DNA of 64,000 bases from an uncultured Roseovarius sp. (GTDB taxonomy: Bacteria; Pseudomonadota; Alphaproteobacteria; Rhodobacterales; Rhodobacteraceae): contig CANMFU010000002.1 of assembly GCA_947497295.1 (NCBI GenBank), positions 434,001-498,000 on the forward strand, in the 5' to 3' direction. The translations under genes were made by a program, and so were the position numbers. This document shows positions 44,812-53,299 of this stretch, piece by piece. How positions within the stretch are numbered: the stretch's first letter is position 1; each line of letters opens with the position of its first letter. The notes beneath the pieces were generated by a model that did no database searches, had not been told where the DNA came from, and saw only the letters and a list, made by a program, of their open reading frames with translations.

Positions 44812-44827
44812 TGTTTCACGTGAAACA
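44812..44827. promoter_or_regulatory. parS: parS centromere-like site 1
   Basis: TGTTTCACGTGAAACA is a perfect 16-base palindrome identical to the bacterial parS consensus bound by ParB. It overlaps the 5' end of mnmG: its middle GTG (44820) is the probable start codon. ParA and ParB genes lie 2.5-4 kb to the right, and the candidate origin about 3.2 kb to the left. Confidence 0.95.
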
Positions 44828-46688
44828 TTGTGATTTCGACGTTTTAGTTATCGGTGGCGGTCATGCGGGATGCGATGCGGCACACGCAGCTGCGCGTATG
44901 GGCGCAAAAACCGGCCTAATCACGTTAAAAAAATCGGGAATCGGCGTTATGTCCTGTAATCCGGCTATTGGCGGCTTGGGTAAGGGGCATCTTGTGCGTG
45001 AGATTGATGCATTAGACGGTGTCATGGGTCGTGTGGCTGACGCAGCTGGCATCCAGTTTCGACTGCTCAACAAGCGGAAGGGACCGGCCGTCCGTGGGCC
45101 GCGCGCTCAGGCGGACAGAAATATCTACCGAGAGACAATGCTGTCGGAAATGATCGACCAAGCGAACCTGTCGATTATTGAGGCCGAAGCCACAGATTTT
45201 TTAATGCAGAACGGTAGCGTCTCAGGTGTCATTCTGAATGACGGCTCGGAGGTCTCATCGAAATCAGTCGTCTTGACGACCGGAACTTTCCTAAGAGGCG
45301 TTATTCATATCGGCGACGAGTCTCGCCCGGGTGGCCGGATGGGTGAAGATCCGTCTGTTAAACTCGCGGAACGTGTCGATAGTTTTGGCCTTCAGATGGG
45401 CCGTTTGAAAACAGGCACGCCTCCGCGGCTCGACGGCCGCACGATTGATTGGAGCGTACTGGAAACACAGCCAGGAGACGATGAGCCGACGCTTTTTTCC
45501 TTTATGTCAGGCGGCGTGCAGGCAATGCAAATCTCTTGCGGTATTACGCACACCAATGAGGAAACGCACGATGTTATCCGCGAAAACCTCTCTAGATCTG
45601 CGATGTATGGGGGACATATCGACGGGGTAGGGCCGCGGTACTGCCCATCTATTGAAGATAAAGTTGTCCGCTTTGCCGACAAAGCCTCCCACCAGATTTT
45701 TCTGGAACCGGAAAGCCTGACGAACCACGCAATTTACCCCAACGGAATTTCCACATCGCTGCCGGCCGATGTACAGCTTGCATATGTCAGGTCGATTGTA
45801 GGCTTGGAAAAGGCTGAGATATTTCAGCCTGGATATGCTATTGAATATGACTATATCGACCCACGATCCTTGGATATGACGCTAGCGGTTAGGGATGTTC
45901 CGGGTCTTTTTTTGGCGGGACAGATCAATGGAACGACCGGATATGAGGAAGCGGCGGCTCAGGGATTGGTTGCAGGGTTGAACGCTGCGCTGGCGGCGCA
46001 GGGCGGCGAACCTGAACTGTTCAGTCGTTCAACAAGCTACATTGGTGTTATGATTGATGATCTGATCACGCGAGGTGTGTCAGAGCCCTATCGCATGTTC
46101 ACATCTCGTGCTGAGTTCCGACTGTCACTGCGCGCCGACAATGCTGATCAGCGTTTAACAGGTCGAGGAATTGAGATTGGCTGCGTCTCGATGGATCGTC
46201 AGTCAAGCTTTGAGCGAAAAATGGATTCTCTGTCCAGCGCTCGGCGGCGTATAGATAGCATCTCATTTACGCCGCGTGAACTGGCGGGGCTTGGTCTGAC
46301 CGTTAATCAGGACGGGTCCCGTAGGACGGGATTTCAGATTTTGGCATTTCCCGACGTAGGTTTCGAACACCTGCGCAGGCTGGAGCCGTCTTTAAACGAT
46401 ATTGATCAAGCGACCGCAGATCAGCTGGAAAACGATGCTCTTTACTCGAATTACATAGCCCGCCAAGACCGAGACATTGCCGTTTTGCAGCGGGATACCG
46501 CACAGATTATCCCTAAGGATTTTGACTATAACTGCCTTGGGGGACTTTCTAACGAGCTGAAATCAAAGCTTAATCAGGTTCGGCCTGCAAACTTGGCGCA
46601 TGCTGCACGCATTGACGGGATGACGCCTTCAGCTTTGACATTGCTTCTTGCGCGACTCCGACGGCTGTCTGAGGAGCGTTTGGGGTGA
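44820..46688 (+). CDS. mnmG: tRNA uridine-5-carboxymethylaminomethyl modification enzyme MnmG (GidA)
   Basis: MnmG is the FAD- and NADH-dependent partner of MnmE. The start is either GTG 44820 ([20 protein letters not shown]), 10 bases after GAGG, or TTG 44811, which would add MFH. With 44820 the protein has 622 residues. It shows the dinucleotide fold [82 protein letters not shown] and [28 protein letters not shown] replaces the commoner GHAGxEAA. The parS site overlaps its start. It has more A/T at wobble positions than the addAB genes. Confidence 0.97.
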   Translation: MKHCDFDVLVIGGGHAGCDAAHAAARMGAKTGLITLKKSGIGVMSCNPAIGGLGKGHLVREIDALDGVMGRVADAAGIQFRLLNKRKGPAVRGPRAQADRNIYRETMLSEMIDQANLSIIEAEATDFLMQNGSVSGVILNDGSEVSSKSVVLTTGTFLRGVIHIGDESRPGGRMGEDPSVKLAERVDSFGLQMGRLKTGTPPRLDGRTIDWSVLETQPGDDEPTLFSFMSGGVQAMQISCGITHTNEETHDVIRENLSRSAMYGGHIDGVGPRYCPSIEDKVVRFADKASHQIFLEPESLTNHAIYPNGISTSLPADVQLAYVRSIVGLEKAEIFQPGYAIEYDYIDPRSLDMTLAVRDVPGLFLAGQINGTTGYEEAAAQGLVAGLNAALAAQGGEPELFSRSTSYIGVMIDDLITRGVSEPYRMFTSRAEFRLSLRADNADQRLTGRGIEIGCVSMDRQSSFERKMDSLSSARRRIDSISFTPRELAGLGLTVNQDGSRRTGFQILAFPDVGFEHLRRLEPSLNDIDQATADQLENDALYSNYIARQDRDIAVLQRDTAQIIPKDFDYNCLGGLSNELKSKLNQVRPANLAHAARIDGMTPSALTLLLARLRRLSEERLG

Positions 46689-47293
46689 GCGATGTCTTGG
46701 GGAATGTTTCACGTGAAACAATGGATCGTCTGCGTGCTTTTGAGAATATCGTCCTAAAATGGACGCCCAAAATTAACTTGATATCTCGTCAAGACCGCGA
46801 CGTAGTCTGGAGCAGACACATCCTGGATTCGCTTCAGATTTATGACGTCGGGCCTAAACCGTTTTCGCATTGGCTCGATATCGGGGCGGGCGGGGGGTTT
46901 CCTGGTGTCGTTGTCGCAATTGTGTGCGAAGAGACAAACCCGTTCGGCAGGATTACCTTGATTGAAAGTGATGCTAGAAAAGCCGCGTTCCTAAGGGCAG
47001 CGCTTCGGGAAAGCGGAGTACGGGCAACAGTCTTGAATGATCGAATTGAAAATGTCCCGCCACAGGGCGCGGATGTGGTTTCGGCCCGAGCCTTGGCGGA
47101 TCTCACAAGCTTGCTGGAATTTGCCGAGCCTCATCTGGCTGCAGGCGCCACATGCGTATTTGCCAAGGGCGCAAAATGGCGCACGGAGCTGTCCGAGGCG
47201 AAATGCAAGTGGAGTTTTGACCATACGGTTGCTACAAGTAACCTTGACCCGAACGCCGCAATTTTAAGTATAAGGGAGCTGTCGCGTGCCTGA
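46685..47293 (+). CDS. rsmG: 16S rRNA (guanine527-N7)-methyltransferase RsmG (GidB)
   Basis: RsmG methylates N7 of G527 in 16S rRNA; loss gives low-level streptomycin resistance in other bacteria. The start GTG 46685 overlaps the mnmG stop (GTGA). The 202-residue protein has [40 protein letters not shown], the SAM site [38 protein letters not shown] and [20 protein letters not shown]. Residues NVSRET near the N-terminus are encoded by the second parS site, so the protein sequence is constrained by the DNA site. The parA start overlaps its end. Confidence 0.96.
   Translation: MSDVLGNVSRETMDRLRAFENIVLKWTPKINLISRQDRDVVWSRHILDSLQIYDVGPKPFSHWLDIGAGGGFPGVVVAIVCEETNPFGRITLIESDARKAAFLRAALRESGVRATVLNDRIENVPPQGADVVSARALADLTSLLEFAEPHLAAGATCVFAKGAKWRTELSEAKCKWSFDHTVATSNLDPNAAILSIRELSRA
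46705..46720. promoter_or_regulatory. parS: parS centromere-like site 2
   Basis: A second perfect TGTTTCACGTGAAACA, 1.9 kb from the first, lies inside the rsmG coding sequence (codons for N-V-S-R-E-T). Both sites are in the same operon as parA and parB, the usual place for chromosomal parS clusters near oriC. Confidence 0.95.
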
Positions 47294-48095
47294 TTTAACA
47301 CGTCCAAATGGGCCACGCATTATTGCAGTGGCCAACCAAAAAGGCGGCGTCGGAAAGACGACCACTACGATCAACCTCGGCGCGGCCCTGGCTGAAAAGG
47401 GCCTTCGCGTAATGATCGTTGATTTGGACCCGCAGGGAAATGCGTCAACCGGCCTGGGGATTCAGGCAGAAGATCGCGAGTTCACGACGTATGAGCTATT
47501 GCTCGAAGATATTGATCTGGGCCAGGTTATTCAGCCAACCAGTTCGGAAAACCTGTTGATCATACCGGCAACGGTTGATCTTAGCTCTGCCGATATTGAG
47601 CTGATCTCCCATGAAAAACGCAGCTTTCTTCTGCATGATGCCTTGCGACAAACAGCGATGGATCGCTACGATTTAGATTATGTGCTGATCGACTGCCCGC
47701 CCTCGCTGAACTTGCTCACCGTTAACGCGATGGTCGCTGCGCACTCTGTGCTCGTTCCGCTGCAAAGTGAGTTTTTCGCGCTTGAAGGGCTGTCTCAGTT
47801 GATGCTTACGATCCGTGAAGTGCGGCAATCGGCCAATCCGACGCTCGGCATTGAGGGTGTGGTTCTGACGATGTTCGATACTCGTAACAATCTTTCTGGG
47901 CTGGTCGAAAAGGACGCGCGGGACAATCTGGGAGATCTGGTTTTCAAAACGCTGATACCGCGAAATGTGCGTTTGAGCGAGGCGCCATCGTATTCGATGT
48001 CGGCGCTGGAATATGATCCCCAGTCTCGGGGTGCCGAAGCTTATAGGGCCTTGGCGTTGGAATTGATGAAAAACCGCGCGCTGGTGGCTGCGTGA
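47286..48095 (+). CDS. parA: Chromosome-partitioning ATPase ParA (Soj)
   Basis: ParA is the deviant Walker ATPase that moves ParB-parS complexes. The 269-residue protein starts at GTG 47286, overlapping the end of rsmG. It has RIIAVANQKGGVGKTTTTIN with the deviant Walker A KGGVGKTT at 19-26, IVDLDPQGNASTGLGI, YVLIDCPPSLNLLTVNAMVA, PLQSEFFALEGLSQLMLTI and LTMFDTRNNLSGLV. The N-terminal extension is short, so this is the chromosomal Soj type without an HTH domain. parB follows after 15 bases. Confidence 0.97.
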   Translation: MPDLTRPNGPRIIAVANQKGGVGKTTTTINLGAALAEKGLRVMIVDLDPQGNASTGLGIQAEDREFTTYELLLEDIDLGQVIQPTSSENLLIIPATVDLSSADIELISHEKRSFLLHDALRQTAMDRYDLDYVLIDCPPSLNLLTVNAMVAAHSVLVPLQSEFFALEGLSQLMLTIREVRQSANPTLGIEGVVLTMFDTRNNLSGLVEKDARDNLGDLVFKTLIPRNVRLSEAPSYSMSALEYDPQSRGAEAYRALALELMKNRALVAA

Positions 48096-48110
48096 TCGAA
48101 GGAGCGTAAG

Positions 48111-49013
48111 ATGGTAGACAAGGCTCAGCGACAGCGCGGCTTGGGGCGCGGGCTTTCGGCCCTGATGGCGGATGTAAATGATCGAGGTGCTGGCACCGAC
48201 GCGGCCCCGCGGCAGCCTGATATGATGGTGCCGATCGAGCGGGTTGTAGCAAATCCCGAGCAGCCGCGCAGGCGATTTGATCCCGACCTGCTGAATGATC
48301 TTGCCGCCTCAATCAAGGAGAAGGGGATCATTCAGCCGTTGATCGTGCGCCGCAAGGGTGACGGCTATGAAATCGTTGCAGGCGAACGCCGGTGGCGTGC
48401 CGCGCAGCAGGCTAATTTACATCAAATTCCTGTGGTAATTCGGGAGTTTGACGATACAGAAGTGCTGGAAATTGCGATTATCGAGAATATTCAGCGAGCG
48501 GACCTGAATCCGGTCGAGGAGGCGGCGGGTTACGTACAGCTGATGAATAAATTTGGCCATACTCAGGAAAAGTTGGCCGAAGCTTTGGGGAAAAGCCGCA
48601 GCCATATTGCCAACACGATGCGCCTGATGCAATTGCCAGAGGCCGTTCAGATCTATGTCACGGAAGGCAAGCTCTCGGCCGGCCACGCGCGGACGCTGAT
48701 TACATCACGTGATCCTATCGCGCTGGCAAAGAAGGTGATGGCCGGGGATTTATCCGTACGCGATACGGAAAAGTTGGTTCGCAAGGCGGCAGAGCCGTCG
48801 CGGCCGAGCGATGGAACGCCGCCAAAGCCGGGCAGGGGCGCGCCGACTAAGTCGGCTGATACTAAAGCTCTGGAAGATGATCTGGCTGCGAACCTGGGGA
48901 TGAAAGTGTTGATCGACCACAGGGACGGCGCCGAAAATGGAACCGTGACGATCAGCTATAAGACGCTGGATGAGCTGGACGAGCTTTGCCGTATGATGTC
49001 GACGGGCAGGTGA
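48111..49013 (+). CDS. parB: Chromosome-partitioning protein ParB (Spo0J)
   Basis: ParB binds parS, hydrolyses CTP and spreads as a clamp. The 300-residue protein has an N-terminal ParA-interaction segment (QRQRGLGRGLSALMADVNDR), the CTP-binding motifs IIQPLIVRR and GERRWRAAQQ, and NIQRADLNPVEEAAGYVQLM. The HTH is TQEKLAEALGKSRSHIANTM followed by RLMQLPE. A charged linker (PSRPSDGTPPKPGRGAPTKS) leads to the C-terminal dimer domain LEDDLAANLGMKVLIDHRDG. It is the last gene of the rightward operon; hemW converges on it with only 5 bases between stops. Confidence 0.97.
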   Translation: MVDKAQRQRGLGRGLSALMADVNDRGAGTDAAPRQPDMMVPIERVVANPEQPRRRFDPDLLNDLAASIKEKGIIQPLIVRRKGDGYEIVAGERRWRAAQQANLHQIPVVIREFDDTEVLEIAIIENIQRADLNPVEEAAGYVQLMNKFGHTQEKLAEALGKSRSHIANTMRLMQLPEAVQIYVTEGKLSAGHARTLITSRDPIALAKKVMAGDLSVRDTEKLVRKAAEPSRPSDGTPPKPGRGAPTKSADTKALEDDLAANLGMKVLIDHRDGAENGTVTISYKTLDELDELCRMMSTGR

Positions 49014-49018
49014 CGGAT

Positions 49019-50176
49019 TTAATCCGGCAGCAATGCGGTTATGACGGAATTCAATACCATCCGCCCTTGCGCGGTGGCGGCGAGATTGGTGCCATCTGTC
49101 CGAACCATGCCCAAGGCTTTCAGTCGCTCTATCGCGGATGTAGCAAGGGGGACTTTGGCCAGGTTCTCGTAGCGCTGCATGTCGATACCCGTGGATAGGC
49201 GCAATCCCATCATAAGGTATTCGCCCGCCCGATCACGATCAGGAACAGTGATCCAAGGCTTCTCAGTTTCTGTTTTATTGTTCTGCGTCAACCATTTGGC
49301 GGGATTTGAGAAAGCCTCTGTCGCCCAGCGGGACCCATCCAGGGTAAGCCTGCCATGCGCTCCCGGTCCGATTCCGATATAGTCGCCTTGCCGCCAGTAA
49401 ATCAGATTATGGCGGGATTCCGCGCCGGGGGCGGCGTGGTTTGAAACTTCGTAGGCTGGCATCCCGGCTGCATCGCAAAGCTCTTGGGTGACTTCGTACA
49501 TATCGACGGCCAAATCGTCTGTGGGCAGGCCGCGCAAGCCGCCGGCCTCGTGACGCGCGCCAAAGGCCGTGCCGGGCTCGATCGTTAACTGATAAAGCGA
49601 CAGGTGATCGACAGCCATCGACAACGCCGCCGACAGCTCCTTTCGCCAGTCTTGCAGCGTTTGATCCTGACGGGCATAGATCAGATCAAAGCTGACTCGA
49701 TCAAAATGTTGCCGAGCGATATCAAAGGCTGCGCGCGCCTCGCTGACGGAATGAATGCGGCCGAGGCGTCTGAGATCGATGTCATTGAGGGCCTGAATAC
49801 CCATGGAGATACGATTCACTCCGGCTGCGGCATATCCTGCAAAGCGGGTAGCTTCGACCGATCCGGGATTTGCCTCCAGCGTTATCTCCAGATCGTTCGC
49901 CAGCGTCCAGTGGTGACGTATGCGGTCCAGAATTGCCTGCACGGTTTCCGCAGGCATCAAACTGGGTGTGCCGCCGCCGAAGAATACCGAATTCAGCACG
50001 CGTCCTGATGTCAGCGCGGCGTATCTGTCGATCTCCCGCAGGTAGGCGGTGCGCCAGGCGTCGTGGTCAATAACGTTCGATACGTGGCTGTTGAAGTCGC
50101 AATAGGGGCATTTGGCCGCGCAGAAGGGCCAGTGCAGATAGAGGCCAAAACCTCCATATCGCCAATCCTCAATCAA
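49019..50176 (-). CDS. hemW: HemW-type radical SAM protein (haem chaperone)
   Basis: HemW resembles oxygen-independent coproporphyrinogen oxidase but binds and transfers haem. The 385-residue protein starts at TTG 50176 within the end of rdgB (8-base overlap); start [20 protein letters not shown] fits the family. The radical SAM motif is CAAKCPYC, then FFGGGTPSLMPAETVQAILD, LEANPGSVEATRFAGYAAAG and VNRISMGIQALNDIDLRRLG. The extra Cys found after the radical SAM motif in HemN is absent (CPYCDF), which supports HemW. It ends the rph-rdgB-hemW operon and converges on parB. Confidence 0.93.
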   Translation of the reverse strand: MIEDWRYGGFGLYLHWPFCAAKCPYCDFNSHVSNVIDHDAWRTAYLREIDRYAALTSGRVLNSVFFGGGTPSLMPAETVQAILDRIRHHWTLANDLEITLEANPGSVEATRFAGYAAAGVNRISMGIQALNDIDLRRLGRIHSVSEARAAFDIARQHFDRVSFDLIYARQDQTLQDWRKELSAALSMAVDHLSLYQLTIEPGTAFGARHEAGGLRGLPTDDLAVDMYEVTQELCDAAGMPAYEVSNHAAPGAESRHNLIYWRQGDYIGIGPGAHGRLTLDGSRWATEAFSNPAKWLTQNNKTETEKPWITVPDRDRAGEYLMMGLRLSTGIDMQRYENLAKVPLATSAIERLKALGMVRTDGTNLAATAQGRMVLNSVITALLPD

Positions 50177-50777
50177 AGCAGCCCTTCACCAGTCTGGCAA
50201 AGGCATCGGCGCGATGGCTGATGCCGTTTTTCAGAACTGGGTCCATCTGCGCAAATGTGATGTCGTAGCCGGTGGGCTGAAATATGGGATCATAACCGTG
50301 GCCATTTTGCCCGCGCATCGGCCAGATGAACTGCCCTTCGACGGTGCCGGGAAACACCTCGTCATGGCCGTCGGGCCAAGCCAGCACCAAGGTGCAGCAG
50401 AACCGTGCTGACCATGGCTGGGCCGCGTCGCTGGCGAGCAGCTTGTCATGTGCCTTGGTCATGGCCATGGCAAAGTCGCGACCCTCGGGCGTTTCGGCCC
50501 AATCTGCTGTATAGACACCGGGGGCACCGCCAAGAGCGTCGATTTCAATACCAGAGTCATCGGATAACGCGGGCAGGCCGGTCGCCGCGGCTGCGGCGTG
50601 CGCCTTGATCCGGGCGTTCCCGGCAAAGCTGGTTTCAGTCTCATCCGGCTCTGGCAGATCACGTTCGGCCGCGCCGATGACTTTGATGCCGTAGGGCCGT
50701 AGCAAGCTGGCGATCTCTGCCAGCTTGCCTGCGTTATGTGTTGCCACCAGCAGCGTATCGCCGGTGAATTTACGCAT
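50169..50777 (-). CDS. rdgB: dITP/XTP pyrophosphatase (RdgB/HAM1 family)
   Basis: RdgB removes inosine and xanthosine triphosphates from the nucleotide pool. The 202-residue protein starts at ATG 50777 and overlaps the rph end by 8 bases. It has the N-terminal [60 protein letters not shown] with the catalytic Asp, the substrate site [16 protein letters not shown] and [12 protein letters not shown] at the end. These are the HAM1 family signatures. The neighbours rph and hemW are conserved partners in this group. Confidence 0.96.
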   Translation of the reverse strand: MRKFTGDTLLVATHNAGKLAEIASLLRPYGIKVIGAAERDLPEPDETETSFAGNARIKAHAAAAATGLPALSDDSGIEIDALGGAPGVYTADWAETPEGRDFAMAMTKAHDKLLASDAAQPWSARFCCTLVLAWPDGHDEVFPGTVEGQFIWPMRGQNGHGYDPIFQPTGYDITFAQMDPVLKNGISHRADAFARLVKGCFD

Positions 50778-51486
50778 TGACTGCCGCCAGCTGGATTTTT
50801 GCCAAATCAGCGACGCCTTGTTCAGCAAGGTCCATCAGCTGGTTCATCTGCTCGCGGTTAAACGTGGTGCCTTCGGCGGACATTTGCACTTCGATCAATT
50901 TGCCCGACTGGGTCATGATGAAATTCCCGTCGACGCCGGCTTCGCTATCCTCGGGGTAATCCAGATCCAGCACGGCTTGCCCGGCATAGAGCCCGCAAGA
51001 GATGGCTGCGACGGGCTCCACGAGAGGGTCAGATACCACGGCGCCGGTCTTGATCAGCTTCTGCACTGCCAGCTTCAGGGCCACCCAGCCGCCAGTAATC
51101 GCCGCGCAGCGGGTGCCGCCATCGGCCTGGATGACGTCGCAATCGACGGTGATCTGACGCTCGCCCAATGCGACGCGGTCAACGCCCGCGCGCAGGCTGC
51201 GCCCGATCAGGCGCTGGATTTCAACAGTGCGGCCGCCTTGCTTTCCTGCGGTGGCTTCGCGGCGCATGCGCGATGTTGTCGAGCGGGGCAACATGCCGTA
51301 TTCTGCAGTAACCCAGCCCAGACCCGAGCCTTTGATGAAAGGCGGCACGCGGTCCTCGATCGTGGCGGTGCACAACACGTGGGTGTCGCCCATACGGATC
51401 ATGCAGGATCCTTCGGCATGTTTTGTGATGCCGGTTTCGATTGAAACGGCACGCATTTCGCTTAGTTCTCGTCCGGAAGGGCGCAT
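50770..51486 (-). CDS. rph: Ribonuclease PH
   Basis: RNase PH is a phosphate-dependent 3' exoribonuclease that trims tRNA precursors. I choose ATG 51486 ([20 protein letters not shown]), with AGAGGT upstream; an ATG directly before it is possible. The 238-residue protein has [60 protein letters not shown], the phosphate and catalytic region [20 protein letters not shown] and [20 protein letters not shown]. It heads rph-rdgB-hemW and is divergent from hrcA with 116 bases between the start codons. Confidence 0.97.
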   Translation of the reverse strand: MRPSGRELSEMRAVSIETGITKHAEGSCMIRMGDTHVLCTATIEDRVPPFIKGSGLGWVTAEYGMLPRSTTSRMRREATAGKQGGRTVEIQRLIGRSLRAGVDRVALGERQITVDCDVIQADGGTRCAAITGGWVALKLAVQKLIKTGAVVSDPLVEPVAAISCGLYAGQAVLDLDYPEDSEAGVDGNFIMTQSGKLIEVQMSAEGTTFNREQMNQLMDLAEQGVADLAKIQLAAVNA

Positions 51487-51602
51487 CATGATACCTCTTG
51501 GCTGTTTACCGCGCCAATACAGGGGCGCAGGCTGGTATGGCAACCCCGATTGACGGCAGGCGACGCACGGCCTTAACTGCTGAGCAAGGCAAGGAACCCA
51601 GG

Positions 51603-52667
51603 ATGAGCGACGGCAGAAAACTGCTGGAAGAAATGAACGACCGGTCCCGCGAGGTGTTTCGCCGGGTGGTCGAGGGATATCTGCTCACCGGATCGCCGGT
51701 CGGATCGCGCAGTCTGACCCGCGACATGAGCGAGAAGATCAGCGCCGCGACCGTGCGAAATGTCATGCAAGACCTTGAGTTCATGGGACTTCTGGACAGT
51801 CCACATGTCAGTGCCGGCCGCATCCCCACGCAGAGCGGGCTGCGTATGTTCGTCGATGGCTTGCTGGAGGTCGGCGACTTGCAAACCGCCGATCGCGAAT
51901 TGATGGACAGTTCCATGTCGTCGAATGCACAGGACGTCGCGGGTGTGCTGGACCGGATTGGGCAGACCCTGTCGGGCGTCACACAAGGTGCATCGCTGGT
52001 TCTGGCGCCGAAACACGAGGCGCCGATCAAGCATATCGAATTCGTGGGGCTGGGTCATGACCGCGCGCTGGTTGTTCTGGTCTTCGCCGATGGACATGTG
52101 GAAAACCGGATTTTCACACCGCCACCGGGGCAAACGCCCAGCTCAATGCGCGAGGCCGCGAATTTTCTCAATGCGCTGGTCGAGGGCAAGACGCTGAGCG
52201 AGGTGCAGACAGTCATTGCCGGCCACATTCAGGACCGTCGCCAGGAGATCGATCAACTGGCGCATGCGATGGTCGAAAGCGGCCTTGCCGTCTGGGCCGG
52301 AGAGGGCGAGGAGCCGGAGCGCCTGATAGTACGTGGCAGGTCTAATCTGCTGAACGCAGGCGGAGACGAGGCGGATCTGGAGCGGATACGGACGCTGTTT
52401 GATGATCTGGAACGCAAGCGCGACATCGCCAATTTTTTGGAACTCGCGGACGAGGGCGAGGGCGTTCGCATCTTTATCGGGTCCGAGAACAAACTTTTCT
52501 CACTTTCGGGTTCCTCTTTGGTGGTCTCTCCTTATATGAACGCTGACCGGAAGATCGTCGGTGCCGTGGGGGTCATTGGACCAACGCGGCTGAACTACGG
52601 ACGCATCGTTCCGATTGTGAATTACACGGCGCAGCTGGTGGGCAAGCTGATCGCCGATAGAAGCTGA
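51603..52667 (+). CDS. hrcA: Heat-inducible transcription repressor HrcA
   Basis: HrcA represses groESL and related operons at CIRCE elements and needs GroEL for activity. The 354-residue protein starts at ATG 51603 and shows the winged-helix DNA-binding part ([60 protein letters not shown]). The GAF-like dimer domains follow ([20 protein letters not shown], then [20 protein letters not shown]). I see no CIRCE inverted repeat (TTAGCACTC...GAGTGCTAA) upstream, so it may not repress its own operon. grpE follows after 11 bases. Confidence 0.97.
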   Translation: MSDGRKLLEEMNDRSREVFRRVVEGYLLTGSPVGSRSLTRDMSEKISAATVRNVMQDLEFMGLLDSPHVSAGRIPTQSGLRMFVDGLLEVGDLQTADRELMDSSMSSNAQDVAGVLDRIGQTLSGVTQGASLVLAPKHEAPIKHIEFVGLGHDRALVVLVFADGHVENRIFTPPPGQTPSSMREAANFLNALVEGKTLSEVQTVIAGHIQDRRQEIDQLAHAMVESGLAVWAGEGEEPERLIVRGRSNLLNAGGDEADLERIRTLFDDLERKRDIANFLELADEGEGVRIFIGSENKLFSLSGSSLVVSPYMNADRKIVGAVGVIGPTRLNYGRIVPIVNYTAQLVGKLIADRS

Positions 52668-52678
52668 AAGGCAAAGAC

Positions 52679-53239
52679 ATGGCAGAGCGCAACGAGAACG
52701 ACTTTCTGGATGACATCGCAGAGGCCGAGGCCGAAGCCTATGATGACGCCGGAGCCGAAATTTCCGATGAGGCGATCGAACTGGACACGCTCCGTGCCGA
52801 GCGGGATATGTTTCAGGACAAATTTCTGCGCGCTTTGGCGGACGCTGAAAACGTGCGCAAGCGCGCGGACAGGGATCGCCGCGAGGCAGAAAATTACGGC
52901 GGGTCCAAACTGGCCCGCGATCTGCTGCCGGTCTACGACAACATGAAACGCGCCGTCGATGCGATTGGCGAGGAGCAGCGCGAAGCGTCTGCGGCCCTGA
53001 TCGAAGGGATCGAGCTGACGATGCGCGAGCTGATCACGATCTTTGCCAAGCACGGCGTGCGCATCGTGTCGCCGCAGGTTGGCGACCGGTTTGATCCGCA
53101 GCAGCACGAAGCGATGTTCGAGGCGCCCCTGCCGGGGACCAAGGCCGGTGACATCATTCAGGTCTCGGCCGAGGGGTTCATGCTGCACGACCGGATATTG
53201 CGCCCGGCGCAGGTGGGTGTATCGTCCATGAAGGGCTGA
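52679..53239 (+). CDS. grpE: Nucleotide exchange factor GrpE
   Basis: GrpE releases ADP from DnaK. The 186-residue protein has an acidic N-terminal region (LDDIAEAEAEAYDDAGAEIS), a long helix that forms the coiled-coil dimer (DTLRAERDMFQDKFLRALAD, NVRKRADRDRREAEN) and the C-terminal beta domain with GVRIVSPQVGDRFDPQQHEA, KAGDIIQVSAEGFMLHDRIL and RPAQVGVS. hrcA-grpE is a common operon; dnaKJ is not in the window. A strong hairpin follows. Confidence 0.97.
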   Translation: MAERNENDFLDDIAEAEAEAYDDAGAEISDEAIELDTLRAERDMFQDKFLRALADAENVRKRADRDRREAENYGGSKLARDLLPVYDNMKRAVDAIGEEQREASAALIEGIELTMRELITIFAKHGVRIVSPQVGDRFDPQQHEAMFEAPLPGTKAGDIIQVSAEGFMLHDRILRPAQVGVSSMKG

Positions 53240-53261
53240 TTGCCGCGAAGAAGCCGTGAAA

Positions 53262-53297
53262 CAAAGACACCCCGGATGGCTGTTCGGGGTGTCTTTG
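53262..53297. terminator. Bidirectional intrinsic terminator between convergent grpE and mutS
   Basis: CAAAGACACCCCG pairs with CGGGGTGTCTTTG, a perfect 13-bp stem with a 10-base loop. A or T residues lie at both stem bases. It falls between the grpE stop (53239) and the mutS stop (53300) and can end both transcripts. Confidence 0.9.
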
Positions 53298-53299
53298 CG

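Noticed and set aside
51487..51602. Search for a CIRCE element before hrcA
   Set aside because: No TTAGCACTC/GAGTGCTAA inverted repeat or close variant was found in the rph-hrcA gap.
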